Part shown: positions 1 to 8,447 of the stretch, piece after piece
Position numbering within the stretch: position 1 is the first letter of the stretch
Layout of the letters: each line of letters opens with the position of its first letter
DNA from: SAR116 cluster bacterium
GTDB lineage: Bacteria; Pseudomonadota; Alphaproteobacteria; Puniceispirillales; GCA-002684695
Reading direction: 5' to 3'
Assembly: GCA_002684695.1 (NCBI GenBank)
Contig: NYVQ01000045.1
Coordinates: 1-26,090 of the forward strand
Length of the DNA stretch: 26,090 bases
Notes under the pieces: generated by a model
The model's input: only the letters and a program-made list of their open reading frames with translations
Told to the model about the DNA's origin: nothing
Databases searched by the model: none
Program-made: the position numbers and the translations under genes

Positions 1-10
1 GAATAAATAT

Positions 11-1189
11 TCATAGAATATAGCTACTTTTAAAATAATTTTTATGAATTTCTAAAGCATTACGATCAGTTAAGCTAGAAATTTTATCAGTGATTACTCT
101 TGCTAACTCAATATCATTATTAGGAGTAAAAAAACTTTTATCTTGTAAGGCATTTAACTTCTCAAGTTCATTGGGCTTATCAAAAAACAAATCAAACAGT
201 TCAGCAATAACTTGTTTCCCAAGTTTTTTTGAGTTTTCTACTTTTGGGTGACGCCACATTTTTTTGAGCAAAAAATTTCTAATTATTTTTAATTGAATAA
301 GTGTTTCTTTACTAAAAGAAACTAATATTTCTGAATTTAATCTAACACTATCAACATTATGAATATCAAATTTATTTAAATTATTTTTTGTATTAATAAT
401 TATATCGTTAACTAAAATTGAAACTAATTTTCTAACAAATTCATGTGTTAGAATTTGAAATGTAATATTTTTCGAGTTTAAAATAATATCTTTAAGAATT
501 TCATTAATTATTGGCAAATCTTCAATTTGATTAATTTTCAAAATACCTGCATTTAAACCATCATCAAAATCATGTGTTAAGTATGCGATGTCATCAGCTA
601 CTGCTGCAACTTGTCCTTCTAATGAAGTATTTAAATTTAATGAAAATTTAAATTTTGAATCTATTTTGGCAATATAAGCTCTTGGTTCTAAAATTTTACC
701 ATTATGCTTAATTATACCCTCAATAGTTTCCCAAGATAAGTTTAAACCATTAAAGTTATGGTATCTCTTTTCTAAATCACAAATAATCCTCAATGCTTGT
801 TCATTATGATCAAAGCCACCAAAATTAAGCATTTTAATATTTAAGATTTCTTCCCCAGCATGCCCAAATGGTGGGTGACCCAAATCATGTGACAAAGCTA
901 TTGCTTCTGTTAAATCTTCATTAAGATTAAGAGCAAATGCAATTGACCTTGAAATTTGTGAAACTTCTAAAGTATGGGTAAGACGTGTTCTATAGTAATC
1001 GCCCTGTTCATTTAAAAAAACTTGCGTTTTGTGCTTTAATCTTCTGAAAGCTGATGAATGCAAAATTCTATCTCTATCTCTTTGAAAACAAGTTCTTACA
1101 TCTGTTTCATTTTCATTTTTCATTCTTCCTTTGGAACTTTTAGAAAAAGTAGCATAAATTGCCAGCGATCGATTATCTGAATTATTCAT
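11..1189 (-). CDS. dgt: dGTPase-like HD-domain triphosphohydrolase
   Basis: Predicted cytoplasmic deoxyguanosinetriphosphate triphosphohydrolase-like protein, a family that hydrolyses dNTPs to deoxynucleosides and triphosphate. At 392 aa it has the usual length for the short alphaproteobacterial form. The segment FQRDRDRILHSSAFRRLKHK (about 35-54) is a family signature. The HD metal site is visible as H72 (RLTHTLE), H101-D102 (SHDLGHPPFGH) and a later acidic stretch AVADDIAYLTHD near residue 197. The N-terminal segment LAIYATFSKSSKGR fits the family, so I keep the first ATG although no clear Shine-Dalgarno precedes it. It is divergent from erpA across 76 bp that must carry both promoters. Family assignment is firm; the true nucleotide preference is not visible from sequence. 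Confidence 0.93.
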   Translation of the reverse strand: MNNSDNRSLAIYATFSKSSKGRMKNENETDVRTCFQRDRDRILHSSAFRRLKHKTQVFLNEQGDYYRTRLTHTLEVSQISRSIAFALNLNEDLTEAIALSHDLGHPPFGHAGEEILNIKMLNFGGFDHNEQALRIICDLEKRYHNFNGLNLSWETIEGIIKHNGKILEPRAYIAKIDSKFKFSLNLNTSLEGQVAAVADDIAYLTHDFDDGLNAGILKINQIEDLPIINEILKDIILNSKNITFQILTHEFVRKLVSILVNDIIINTKNNLNKFDIHNVDSVRLNSEILVSFSKETLIQLKIIRNFLLKKMWRHPKVENSKKLGKQVIAELFDLFFDKPNELEKLNALQDKSFFTPNNDIELARVITDKISSLTDRNALEIHKNYFKSSYIL

Positions 1190-1265
1190 TTGATCAAAAT
1201 ATTATTAATGGTAAAATTATATCATTATATATATACTTTACATTGATTAAATTAATAATGATATT

Positions 1266-1616
1266 ATGAATACTAAAATTGCTGAAAATACTAAACAATT
1301 CTCTTTAACCAAAAATGCCGCTATACGTATTAAATTTTTATTAGATCAGGAAGAAAAAAACTGTTTTTTTAGATTGCGTGTAAACGGTGGTGGATGCTCT
1401 GGGTTTCAATATGATTTTAGTTTTGATAAGAAAAAAAATAATGATGATATTATTTTTAAATATAATGAAACTGAAATTTTAATTGATGAAATGTCTTTAT
1501 CTTTTCTAGAGGGAAGTTCACTGGAATATATTGATGATCTATCAGGATCTTTTTTCCAAGTTACTAATCCAAATGCATCTTCCAGTTGTGGATGCGGCAC
1601 TTCATTTTCTATTTGA
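1266..1616 (+). CDS. erpA: Iron-sulfur cluster insertion protein, ErpA/IscA type
   Basis: A-type Fe-S carrier of 116 aa that delivers clusters to apo-enzymes in the cytoplasm. The three cluster ligands are present: C44 in NGGGCSGFQY, and C108 and C110 in the C-terminal SSCGCGTSF. Length and motif spacing match ErpA/IscA proteins. ErpA is preferred to IscA because the gene stands outside any isc/suf cluster and lies between a dgt-like gene and xthA, a setting common for erpA in alphaproteobacteria. Its TGA stop shares one base with the xthA ATG, so the two are probably translationally coupled. No convincing Shine-Dalgarno is visible before the ATG. Confidence 0.93.
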   Translation: MNTKIAENTKQFSLTKNAAIRIKFLLDQEEKNCFFRLRVNGGGCSGFQYDFSFDKKKNNDDIIFKYNETEILIDEMSLSFLEGSSLEYIDDLSGSFFQVTNPNASSSCGCGTSFSI

Positions 1617-2383
1617 TGAAATTTGCAAGTTGGAATATTAACTCAATTAATCTGAGGAAGGAAACCGTACTTAATTGGATTATCGAAAATAATATTGACG
1701 TCTTGGGATTACAAGAAATTAAATGTGAAAATGAAAAATTTCCAACTAAATTTTTCCATGAAAATGGCTATTTTGTTGAAGTTATTGGCCAAAAAAGCTA
1801 TAATGGTGTTGCCATTATTTCTAAACAACCTGTTCAATTAAGTAATTCTTGTCTTCCAAGTTTAAAAGAAGAAGAACCTCAAGCGCGCTATATCGAAGTA
1901 GAAATTAGTAATTTTATCTATACGTCGATATATGTCCCAAATGGAAATCCAATTGATACTAATAAATTTTCTTATAAAAAAAAATGGTTGGATTGCCTTA
2001 TAAAGCATTCGAATGATTTATTAAGTTTTGAGAAACCAGTAATTCTTGCTGGTGATTTTAACGTTATTCCTGAAACATTAGATTGTTGGGATGAGAAGGT
2101 ATGGGAAAATGATGCACTGGCAATTCCAATTATAAGAAAACAATTTAGAACTATTAAACATCAAGGTTACTTTGATGCCTTTCGTCTATTAAATGGAAAT
2201 AAGACAGAATGGAGTTTTTGGGACTATCAAAATGGATCTTGGAATAAAGATTATGGGATAAGAATTGATCATTTTCTAATAAATAGTTATGCAGCTGATA
2301 TAATTAAAAATTGCACAATAGATAAAAAACCTAGAGGCAAAGAAAAACCAAGTGATCATACCCCAATTGTAATAGAGTTTTAG
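1616..2383 (+). CDS. xthA: Exodeoxyribonuclease III (AP endonuclease)
   Basis: Member of the Exo III/APE1 family, acting in base-excision repair as AP endonuclease and 3' phosphodiesterase/exonuclease. An ATG 30 bases upstream is also in frame, but the start at 1616 gives the family-typical beginning MKFASWNINSIN and overlaps the erpA stop by one base (TGATG). This makes a 255-aa protein of normal length. Active-site residues are visible: N7, E34 in LQEIK, the GDFNV motif near the middle, and D247-H248 in the C-terminal SDHTP. The 3' end overlaps the convergent valS stop by four bases, leaving no room for a terminator between them. Confidence 0.94.
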   Translation: MKFASWNINSINLRKETVLNWIIENNIDVLGLQEIKCENEKFPTKFFHENGYFVEVIGQKSYNGVAIISKQPVQLSNSCLPSLKEEEPQARYIEVEISNFIYTSIYVPNGNPIDTNKFSYKKKWLDCLIKHSNDLLSFEKPVILAGDFNVIPETLDCWDEKVWENDALAIPIIRKQFRTIKHQGYFDAFRLLNGNKTEWSFWDYQNGSWNKDYGIRIDHFLINSYAADIIKNCTIDKKPRGKEKPSDHTPIVIEF

Positions 2384-5031
2384 TTTTTTAATCTATTTAT
2401 TGCATCTTGTATTTTAGATTTTTTATCGATATTGACATTTAATTTATTTTTGATCTCATCGATAACATCTTTAGGAGCACGATTTAGGAAATTTTCATTA
2501 TTTAAATTTTTTTGAAACTTTTCTATTTCATTCTGAACTTTGTCGATTTCTTTATTCAATCTATTAATCTCATCTGAAATATTTATAGCTCCCTTAAGTG
2601 GAATTGCTATAGATAATTTGTCAACGACGCCAAGTGCTGATCCTTCTGGGAAAGCATCATCTGAAATACTAACTGCTGATAACTTCCCTAAATCAGTAAT
2701 AACCTGTTTGTATTTCTGAATTATAAATATTTTCTCTTTATCAGAATTGTTTACAATCAACTCTAATTTAACTTTGTATGGAATATTAAGCTCAGATCTA
2801 ATGACTCGAATTTCCGTCATTAGGGATATTACAAAACTAATTTCTTTATTAGCAACCGTTTCATTTTCAAGATCAGTATGTAATGGCCACTTGCTCTCAA
2901 GTTGTAATTTCTGAACTTTGAAATATTCTTTAGATATTGCTTCTGTTACAAAGGGCATAAAAGGATTAATGATTGAGAGACTATTAAATAATATCCAACT
3001 TGACACATTCTGAATTTCTAACTTCTCATCAGACAAAGAATTATCTAAAAGTGATGGCTTTATTAGTTCTAGATACCAGTCACAAAAATTATTCCAAAAA
3101 AATTTATAAATAGCATCTGCAGCATCATTAAACCTATAAACCTTTAGACTTCTTGTAACCTTTTCTAGTGTTTCATTAAACTGTGAGATGATCCATATGT
3201 TAATACTATTATGTAAATTATGAGGCTGGTAAACTTTATCGTGCAAACAATTATTAATTTCGAGAAATTTTGTTGCATTCCAGATTTTAGTTGAAAAATT
3301 ACGATAGCCAGCAATTCGAGCTTCAGAAAGTTTAATATCTCTACCTTGAGCAGCTAATGCAGCAAGTGTAAACCTTAATGCGTCTGAGCCATATTTCTCA
3401 GATAAATCTAAAGGATCCATCACATTTCCTTTAGATTTAGACATTTTTTGACCTTTTTCATCACGGACTAATGCATGAATGTATATTTCATTAAAGGGCA
3501 CTTTATTATCCATAAAATACATTCCCATCATCATCATTCTAGCTACCCAGAAGAAGATAATATCAAACCCTGTAACAAGTACTGATCCAGGATAATATTT
3601 ATTAAGTTCTTTAGTTTGATCAGGCCATCCTAATGTTGAAAATGTCCATAATGCTGATGAAAACCAAGTGTCAAGAACATCATCATCCTGAATGAGGTTA
3701 ACCTTCTTACCATAATATTTTTCAGCATCTATATAGGCTTTTTCTTCACTTATACTTACAAAATATTTTTTATCTGGCCCATACCAAACAGGTATTCTAT
3801 GCCCCCACCAAAGTTGTCTTGAAATACACCATGGTTGAATATTATTCATCCACTCAAAGAAAGTGTTTTCCCAATTCTGGGGTATGAACTTCATCTTGCC
3901 TGATTTAACAGCTTTAATTGCAGGCTTGGCCAATTCTTTTGCATTAACATACCATTGATCCATGAGCCATGGTTCTATAATTTCCCCAGATCTATCACCG
4001 TATGGTAAAACATTTTCAATTTCTTCAATTTTTTCTATAAGGTTTTGATTTTCTAAATCCTCAATAATTTTCTTTCTAGCTTTAAACCTATCTAAGCCCT
4101 CATATCCTTTTGTAAACTCAGATTCAACAATAGAAGCATTTTCTTCAAATATATTAATAATTTCAAGGTTATGTTTTTTCCCCACGTCAAAGTCATTAAA
4201 ATCATGGGCAGGAGTAATTTTTACAGCACCACTGCCTTTTTCTGGGTCAGAGTATTCATCAGCAATAACTGTAATTTCTCTTTTTGTTAAAGGCAGAATT
4301 ACCTTTTCACCAATTAATTCTTTATAACGTTCATCATCAGGATGAACAGCTACAGCAGTATCTCCAAGCATTGTTTCAGGTCTTGTAGTAGCAACTACAA
4401 TATATTCTTTCTTATTTTTAAGTGGGTATTTAATATACCAAATTTTTGATATTTTTGACTTATTTTCAACCTCTAAGTCTGAGATAGCAGTTAATAGTTT
4501 TGGGTCCCAATTTACTAAACGTTTGTCTTTATATATTAAACCATCATTATAAAGATTTACAAAAACTTTCCTAACCGCGATAGATAATCCTTCATCCATT
4601 GTAAATCGTTCACGTTTCCAATCTGGTGAGGCTCCAAGAGATCTTAGTTGCTTGGTTATCATGCCACCAGATTCTTTCTTCCATTCCCATACTTTGTTTA
4701 TAAAGCCTTCTCTTCCCAGATCATTTCTTGAGATATTTTCTTTTGATAGGTTTCTTTCAACAACCATTTGAGTGGCTATTCCTGCGTGGTCCATTCCTGG
4801 TTGCCATAAAACATCAAAGCCAAGTTTTCTATGAAATCTAATGAGAATATCTTGTAAAGTAAATGTTAGAGCATGACCGATATGCAAATTACCAGTAACA
4901 TTAGGAGGAGGCATCATTATAGTGTATGGCTTTGAAGTGCTATCAGGGTTAGCAGAAAATAGTCCTGATTTTTCCCAAATTAAATACCACTCTTTTTCCT
5001 TTGATTTATGATCAAATTGTTTATCTAGCAT
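2380..5031 (-). CDS. valS: Valyl-tRNA synthetase
   Basis: Class I aminoacyl-tRNA synthetase charging tRNA-Val, 883 aa, normal length. The HIGH signature is at residues 50-53 (NLHIGHAL). The CP1 editing domain starts near 210 with ATTRPETMLGDTAVAVHP. The KMSKS loop is at 529-533 (QKMSKSKGN), followed by the anticodon-binding helical domain. A C-terminal coiled-coil arm covers about the last 65 residues (INRLNKEIDKVQNEIEKFQ), as in bacterial ValRS. It is the last gene of the tolC, popZ-like, valS run, 17 bases after the popZ-like gene. Its stop overlaps xthA convergently. Nothing abnormal is seen. Confidence 0.97.
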   Translation of the reverse strand: MLDKQFDHKSKEKEWYLIWEKSGLFSANPDSTSKPYTIMMPPPNVTGNLHIGHALTFTLQDILIRFHRKLGFDVLWQPGMDHAGIATQMVVERNLSKENISRNDLGREGFINKVWEWKKESGGMITKQLRSLGASPDWKRERFTMDEGLSIAVRKVFVNLYNDGLIYKDKRLVNWDPKLLTAISDLEVENKSKISKIWYIKYPLKNKKEYIVVATTRPETMLGDTAVAVHPDDERYKELIGEKVILPLTKREITVIADEYSDPEKGSGAVKITPAHDFNDFDVGKKHNLEIINIFEENASIVESEFTKGYEGLDRFKARKKIIEDLENQNLIEKIEEIENVLPYGDRSGEIIEPWLMDQWYVNAKELAKPAIKAVKSGKMKFIPQNWENTFFEWMNNIQPWCISRQLWWGHRIPVWYGPDKKYFVSISEEKAYIDAEKYYGKKVNLIQDDDVLDTWFSSALWTFSTLGWPDQTKELNKYYPGSVLVTGFDIIFFWVARMMMMGMYFMDNKVPFNEIYIHALVRDEKGQKMSKSKGNVMDPLDLSEKYGSDALRFTLAALAAQGRDIKLSEARIAGYRNFSTKIWNATKFLEINNCLHDKVYQPHNLHNSINIWIISQFNETLEKVTRSLKVYRFNDAADAIYKFFWNNFCDWYLELIKPSLLDNSLSDEKLEIQNVSSWILFNSLSIINPFMPFVTEAISKEYFKVQKLQLESKWPLHTDLENETVANKEISFVISLMTEIRVIRSELNIPYKVKLELIVNNSDKEKIFIIQKYKQVITDLGKLSAVSISDDAFPEGSALGVVDKLSIAIPLKGAINISDEINRLNKEIDKVQNEIEKFQKNLNNENFLNRAPKDVIDEIKNKLNVNIDKKSKIQDAINRLKN

Positions 5032-5047
5032 TGTATTTTCTTATAGA

Positions 5048-5530
5048 TTAGTTTTTTTGAAGTAAAGATATTAGTTTTTTTGGACCATGTCTTTTATCTA
5101 ATTTTTTTCCCTCTTTTAAAATTTCTGATTGAAGCTCGCCTAATGACATTTCATCATATTTTTTTTTCTTAGGTTCTAAAATTTTCTTATTTTTCAAGCT
5201 AACTTTTTTTGTTGCATTTTTTTTAGTAGAATTTTCACTTTTGATATTAAGCAAATGGTCTCTTAACAAAGGAGTTATAATAACTGGTATATTTTTTTCG
5301 AACCAAAGTTTAACTTGCTCTAAAATTATTTTTTTAATTTGATCTTTAATTACAAAGTTTATATTTTCAGTGATTTGAAAATTATTTTGTTCAGTAAGAT
5401 CTTCATTTATTGTTACAACATTATCTAGATGTAAGAGAGTTGAAGAAGATTGATTTATTTCTTTCTCAATTAGTTGCCTAACATTCTTTAAATCATTTTT
5501 AGTAACAGTAGTTATTTTATCACTACTCAT
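5048..5530 (-). CDS. DUF2497 / PopZ-like polar organizing protein with C-terminal extension
   Basis: 160-aa protein placed by a short motif and by synteny. Residues about 66-95 (KKIILEQVKLWFEKNIPVI then ITPLLRDHL) resemble the conserved C-terminal block of alphaproteobacterial DUF2497/PopZ proteins (L..ML..WLD.NLP.LVE..V). The gene sits between tolC and valS, where DUF2497 genes are commonly found. In Caulobacter PopZ forms polar hubs that anchor the chromosome origin. Here the motif does not end the protein: about 60 lysine-rich residues follow, ending in MSLGELQSEILKEGKKL..KRHGPKKLISLLQ, which loosely recalls small helix-extended-helix nucleic-acid-binding modules (weak similarity, by eye). 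The start overlaps the tolC stop by one base (TAATG). Function by homology only. Confidence 0.6.
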   Translation of the reverse strand: MSSDKITTVTKNDLKNVRQLIEKEINQSSSTLLHLDNVVTINEDLTEQNNFQITENINFVIKDQIKKIILEQVKLWFEKNIPVIITPLLRDHLLNIKSENSTKKNATKKVSLKNKKILEPKKKKYDEMSLGELQSEILKEGKKLDKRHGPKKLISLLQKN

Positions 5531-6894
5531 TATTTAATCCATTTACTTGGACTAATAACGTAGAAAGGTGATGGTAAAGGAGGTGCGATGATTTCAATTT
5601 CTTTATATTGAGGAGCGGAGGGTATCAGCCCAAGACTTTCTGTGTGCAGTTCTCCAATTTCAGCTAATAATTCATATGAAGATCTAATGTGGTCATTTTT
5701 AGCTCTCCACAAACTAATTTCTGAATTTAGAACATTAATTTCAGAGTCAAGAACATCTAAAGTCGTTTTAGCACCAAACTCATTTTCTTTAAGCGTTGCT
5801 TCAGCTGCAATTTTAGCTGCATTAAGTTCTTCCTCTACAGCATAAACTATAGAAAATTTTGAAGCGATATTATTTAATTTTAATTTAACGTTAAGCTTTG
5901 TCAGTTTAATTGTTTCATCTAAATTGAAATTTATAGCTTTTGCCAATGCAACAATCTCCCTATTCTTTGATGATGTAGCAGGAGTATAGAAAATTGGACT
6001 ACTGAGAGACAAAGAAAACGTAACACCTTCTGTATCACCATTTCTAGTTGAATCTGAAATAGACCCTGATAGTGAGGTTGTAATATTCGGCATTACTGAA
6101 GACAATAAAGAATCGTATTGAGCTTTGTTTATTGATAAATTTAGTTTGGCTAAAGCAATTTTTAGAGAATGCTGTTCAGAACGTTTTAAAGCTTCCACCT
6201 CGTCTTTGGGAATATTTTCCACTTCTGATGGTATAACTAAATCACCAGGTGTTTCACCAATAAGCGATATATATTGTTCCATAGCATTTGTTAGAGTTAA
6301 GTTTGCTTCAATTAATTGTGAATTGGCTCTAGCTAATCTAGCCTCTGATTCTGCAAGCACTGTCTTATTTATAGCACCCACCTGATATCGCGCTTTATTA
6401 GCTTCAACTTGTTCTTTAACTCTTAAAAAATTTTTATCTCTTAATTCTTTTATTTTTTGCGATAAAAAAAGATTTAAATGAGAATTAATAATTTCCAAAA
6501 TAATTTGCTGTTCCAAAGTCTTAATTTGGATAGATTTTTCTGATAGTCTTAAGTTATTAACTTTTTCAGATGACTTACCCACTCCTCCATCATAGAGTTT
6601 TTTTGATAGTGTAGCAGTTATACTATTACTAAAGCTATTATTATAATCACCACTATTGCCAGAATATGTTTCAGAAAAAGAACCTTTTAAGGTTCCTGTA
6701 ATTTCTTTACCTGCTGTGGATTGATTAAGTTTTTCTTTAAGTGAAGCCCACTCTAAACTTGCACCTGACAAAGGATTAGAATTATTTAAACCTTTAGATA
6801 TAGAAGCTTCGATTGATTGTGCATTTAAATGAAAGGTTATAAAATTAAGTGCTAATAAAAGAGAAATTATTCTAAAAATTGAATGATTTTGCAT
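5530..6894 (-). CDS. tolC: TolC-family outer membrane efflux/secretion channel
   Basis: 454-aa outer membrane factor, predicted to form the trimeric channel-tunnel for type I secretion or RND/MFS efflux. A signal peptide is evident at 1-25 (IFRIISLLLALNFITFHLNA then QS). The mature protein shows two OEP-type repeats with long helices rich in Ala, Leu, Glu and Asn, for example ANKARYQVGAINKTVLAESEARLARA near 165-190, and the typical NEFGAKTTLDVLDSEINVLNSE segment near 372-394. A weak Shine-Dalgarno (TAGGTG) lies six bases before the ATG. The gene follows the PIMT-like gene and is coupled to the popZ-like gene. No inner-membrane transporter or adaptor is next to it, so its partner is unknown. 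Confidence 0.9.
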   Translation of the reverse strand: MQNHSIFRIISLLLALNFITFHLNAQSIEASISKGLNNSNPLSGASLEWASLKEKLNQSTAGKEITGTLKGSFSETYSGNSGDYNNSFSNSITATLSKKLYDGGVGKSSEKVNNLRLSEKSIQIKTLEQQIILEIINSHLNLFLSQKIKELRDKNFLRVKEQVEANKARYQVGAINKTVLAESEARLARANSQLIEANLTLTNAMEQYISLIGETPGDLVIPSEVENIPKDEVEALKRSEQHSLKIALAKLNLSINKAQYDSLLSSVMPNITTSLSGSISDSTRNGDTEGVTFSLSLSSPIFYTPATSSKNREIVALAKAINFNLDETIKLTKLNVKLKLNNIASKFSIVYAVEEELNAAKIAAEATLKENEFGAKTTLDVLDSEINVLNSEISLWRAKNDHIRSSYELLAEIGELHTESLGLIPSAPQYKEIEIIAPPLPSPFYVISPSKWIK

Positions 6895-6966
6895 TTACAC
6901 ACCTAACTTTGATTTGTTTAAATTTAAAGATATTATATAAAATTTATTATTGTTAGTAAATTTATA

Positions 6967-7623
6967 TTAAAATGAAAATTTAGGTTTATGTCTAAATATT
7001 GGTAATTTTCCTACTTGAGCATCAAATAATATGTCATTGCCTATTTCATTGTTAAGTTTAAAATATAATACAGCTTTACCAATATTTACGTTTTCAGGTT
7101 TTACTATTACAATTAATTTACCATTATTATTTAACTGATCAAAAAGTCCTTCTGGCTTTTCTTCGATTGCCCCCTCAATAAATATTACATCGAATGGCGC
7201 CTCTTTTGGGACGCCATTTTCCATAGGCCCATGAAGAGGAACGACATTGTCAAAACCAATCTCTGAGAGTGTTTCTATAGATTTTTCAAATAATTTTTTA
7301 TCCTTTTCAATTGAAATAACAGCAGAACATAGTTGGGATAGTATTGCAGAGCCGTAACCCAAATTTGCTCCTATATGAAGAATGTTTTCATTACCCTTAA
7401 GATCTAATGACTGAAATAATCGTGCAAGAAACATAGGTTTCATCATAAATCTATTTTTTGATAAAGCTATGTCCTCATCATTATAGGAAATTTCTTTTAA
7501 CTTATCAGGGACAAAATTTTCTCTCTTTACGTTGCCAAACGCATCAATAACTTTTAAATTTGTAACTTTGTTGGCTCTAATTTGGTTTTCAACCATATTT
7601 TTCCTTGCCAAGTCATAGTTCAT
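6967..7623 (-). CDS. Protein-L-isoaspartate O-methyltransferase-like SAM methyltransferase
   Basis: 218-aa class I SAM-dependent methyltransferase of the PCMT family. The N-terminus (MVENQIRANKVTN.KVIDAF then RENFVPD) and the SAM-binding motif I at about 84-93 (IGANLGYGSA) place it there, and the upstream-of-tolC position is usual for this alphaproteobacterial variant. Canonical PIMTs carry a TISQP-type substrate motif after the first domain. Here that region reads LSKNRFMMKPMFLARL, so repair of isoaspartyl residues is uncertain and another substrate is possible. The ATG is preceded by AAGGG at a good distance. It lies 45 bases after yidD and 72 before tolC, probably in one leftward transcript. 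Confidence 0.82.
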   Translation of the reverse strand: MNYDLARKNMVENQIRANKVTNLKVIDAFGNVKRENFVPDKLKEISYNDEDIALSKNRFMMKPMFLARLFQSLDLKGNENILHIGANLGYGSAILSQLCSAVISIEKDKKLFEKSIETLSEIGFDNVVPLHGPMENGVPKEAPFDVIFIEGAIEEKPEGLFDQLNNNGKLIVIVKPENVNIGKAVLYFKLNNEIGNDILFDAQVGKLPIFRHKPKFSF

Positions 7624-7667
7624 TTTAATATCCCTTAATATTAAAGTTAATAAATACTTTTTATTAT

Positions 7668-7898
7668 CTATAATTTGTTTTTATTTATAGGATCATATCC
7701 AGATCCTCCGAAAGGATGGCACCTTAAAATTCTCATGAAAGAAAAGTAAGCACCTTTTAATAATCCCTTTTCTTCAATTGACTGAATAGCATAGTTAGAA
7801 CATGTAGGAACAAATCTACAATTTGAACCTATTAAAGGTGAAATAGAATACTGATAAAGCTTTATCAAAAATATTATAATTCTCTTAAAAACACTCAT
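7668..7898 (-). CDS. yidD: Membrane protein insertion efficiency factor YidD
   Basis: Small membrane-associated protein (76 aa from the chosen start) that assists YidC-dependent insertion of inner membrane proteins. An amphipathic/hydrophobic N-terminus (FKRIIIFLIKLYQYSISPL) is followed by the hallmark cysteine-rich block with NCRFVPTCSNYA, a conserved central part, and RCHPFGGSGYDP. A TTG fifteen bases upstream is also in frame, but the ATG at 7898 gives MSVFKRIIIFLIK, matching the usual beginning of the family. It is not next to rnpA-rpmH-yidC here; in this window it heads the PIMT-tolC run. Confidence 0.93.
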   Translation of the reverse strand: MSVFKRIIIFLIKLYQYSISPLIGSNCRFVPTCSNYAIQSIEEKGLLKGAYFSFMRILRCHPFGGSGYDPINKNKL

Positions 7899-7975
7899 TA
7901 CAAACAAATTCAAATAAATATTTAAACTTGTTAATCCCGAAATAACCTATAGTCAAGAAATTGATAAAGAGATGT

Positions 7976-8176
7976 TTACTTTTTCAATGAAAGGTTAAAA
8001 TTTGAAAATTTATTTAAATTATTAATATTTAAATTTTCAACTTTGCCATTAAAGATTTGGTGTTTTGCATCAGCTATAGAGTAATAATATTGATTGTCTT
8101 TTAATTGAGGTGTTTCATTATTAGCATTGAAAGATGCCAAATTAAAAAATAAAGAAATAACTGAAAGCGGCTCCAT
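7976..8176 (-). CDS. Small putative exported protein, unknown function
   Basis: 66-aa protein I do not recognise. The first in-frame ATG (8194) lies upstream of a strong ribosome binding site, so the start at 8176 is chosen (AGGAG, five bases, ATG). The N-terminus MEPLSVISLFFNLASFNANN looks like a short signal peptide or membrane segment lacking positive charges at the start. The rest is polar, rich in Asn and Lys, with Tyr in the middle (QYYYSIADAKHQIFNGKVEN). It is isolated between a strong terminator upstream and yidD 78 bases downstream. No motif points to a role. It could also be a decayed gene, but the good ribosome binding site argues for translation. Confidence 0.5.
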   Translation of the reverse strand: MEPLSVISLFFNLASFNANNETPQLKDNQYYYSIADAKHQIFNGKVENLNINNLNKFSNFNLSLKK

Positions 8177-8180
8177 AAAA

Positions 8181-8186
8181 TCTCCT
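8181..8186 (-). promoter_or_regulatory. Strong Shine-Dalgarno deciding the start of the small exported protein
   Basis: On the minus strand AGGAGA lies four bases before the ATG at 8176 (AGGAGATTTTATG). It is one of the best ribosome binding sites in the window and excludes the in-frame ATG at 8194 as the real start. Confidence 0.6.
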
Positions 8187-8318
8187 AATAACAATTAGTT
8201 AAAATGAGCAATTTTTATGCCATCAAAAAAAACTATACTAACAATATTCTTACTAAGTTATGTTCGCATTGAAACTTTTTGAAATCTAAAATGTTTTATA
8301 AATTCTGCAAATTAGTAC

Positions 8319-8345
8319 AAAAAAAAGGGGGCCTTTCGGCACCCC
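8319..8345 (-). terminator. Rho-independent terminator, minus strand
   Basis: Read on the minus strand, GGGG-T-GCC-GAAA-GGC-CCCC is a stem of 4 plus 3 G/C pairs with one bulged base and a GAAA loop, followed directly by eight T. This is the only GC-rich hairpin with a T tract I found in the window. It ends leftward transcription coming from the VOC gene, or from a small RNA gene between them, and isolates the small exported protein downstream. Confidence 0.88.
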
Positions 8346-8414
8346 ATAGTTTATTTAGTTGTTTATATATTATTTATTATTTCCTCAACTAAACTCAGCT
8401 GCTTAACAAGCTGA
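8327..8414 (-). ncRNA. Candidate structured RNA or long 3' UTR ending in the terminator
   Basis: On the minus strand two perfect inverted repeats precede the terminator: TCAGCT/AGCTGA (8395-8414, 8-base loop) and TTTAGTTG/CAACTAAA (8354-8393, 24-base AU-rich loop). Hairpin, hairpin, strong terminator is the layout of many intrinsic-terminated small RNAs. The terminator lies about 190 bases after the VOC stop, much longer than other gaps here. No clear promoter is visible, so a structured 3' UTR of the VOC mRNA is equally possible. No known RNA family is recognised. Confidence 0.3.
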
Positions 8415-8421
8415 AACTAAA

Positions 8422-8447
8422 TGATAATAATTTTTGAATTATTATCA
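8422..8447. repeat. Perfect 11-bp inverted repeat, AT-only except two pairs
   Basis: TGATAATAATT, four-base spacer TTTG, AATTATTATCA. It lies in the VOC-terminator gap. The stem has two G/C pairs and no adjacent T tract on the minus strand, so it is a poor terminator by itself. It may protect a 3' end, bind a protein, or be chance in AT-rich DNA. Confidence 0.6.

Noticed and set aside
8422..8447. Second intrinsic terminator for the VOC gene.
   Set aside because: The stem is almost all A/T and no T tract follows on the minus strand; kept only as an inverted repeat.
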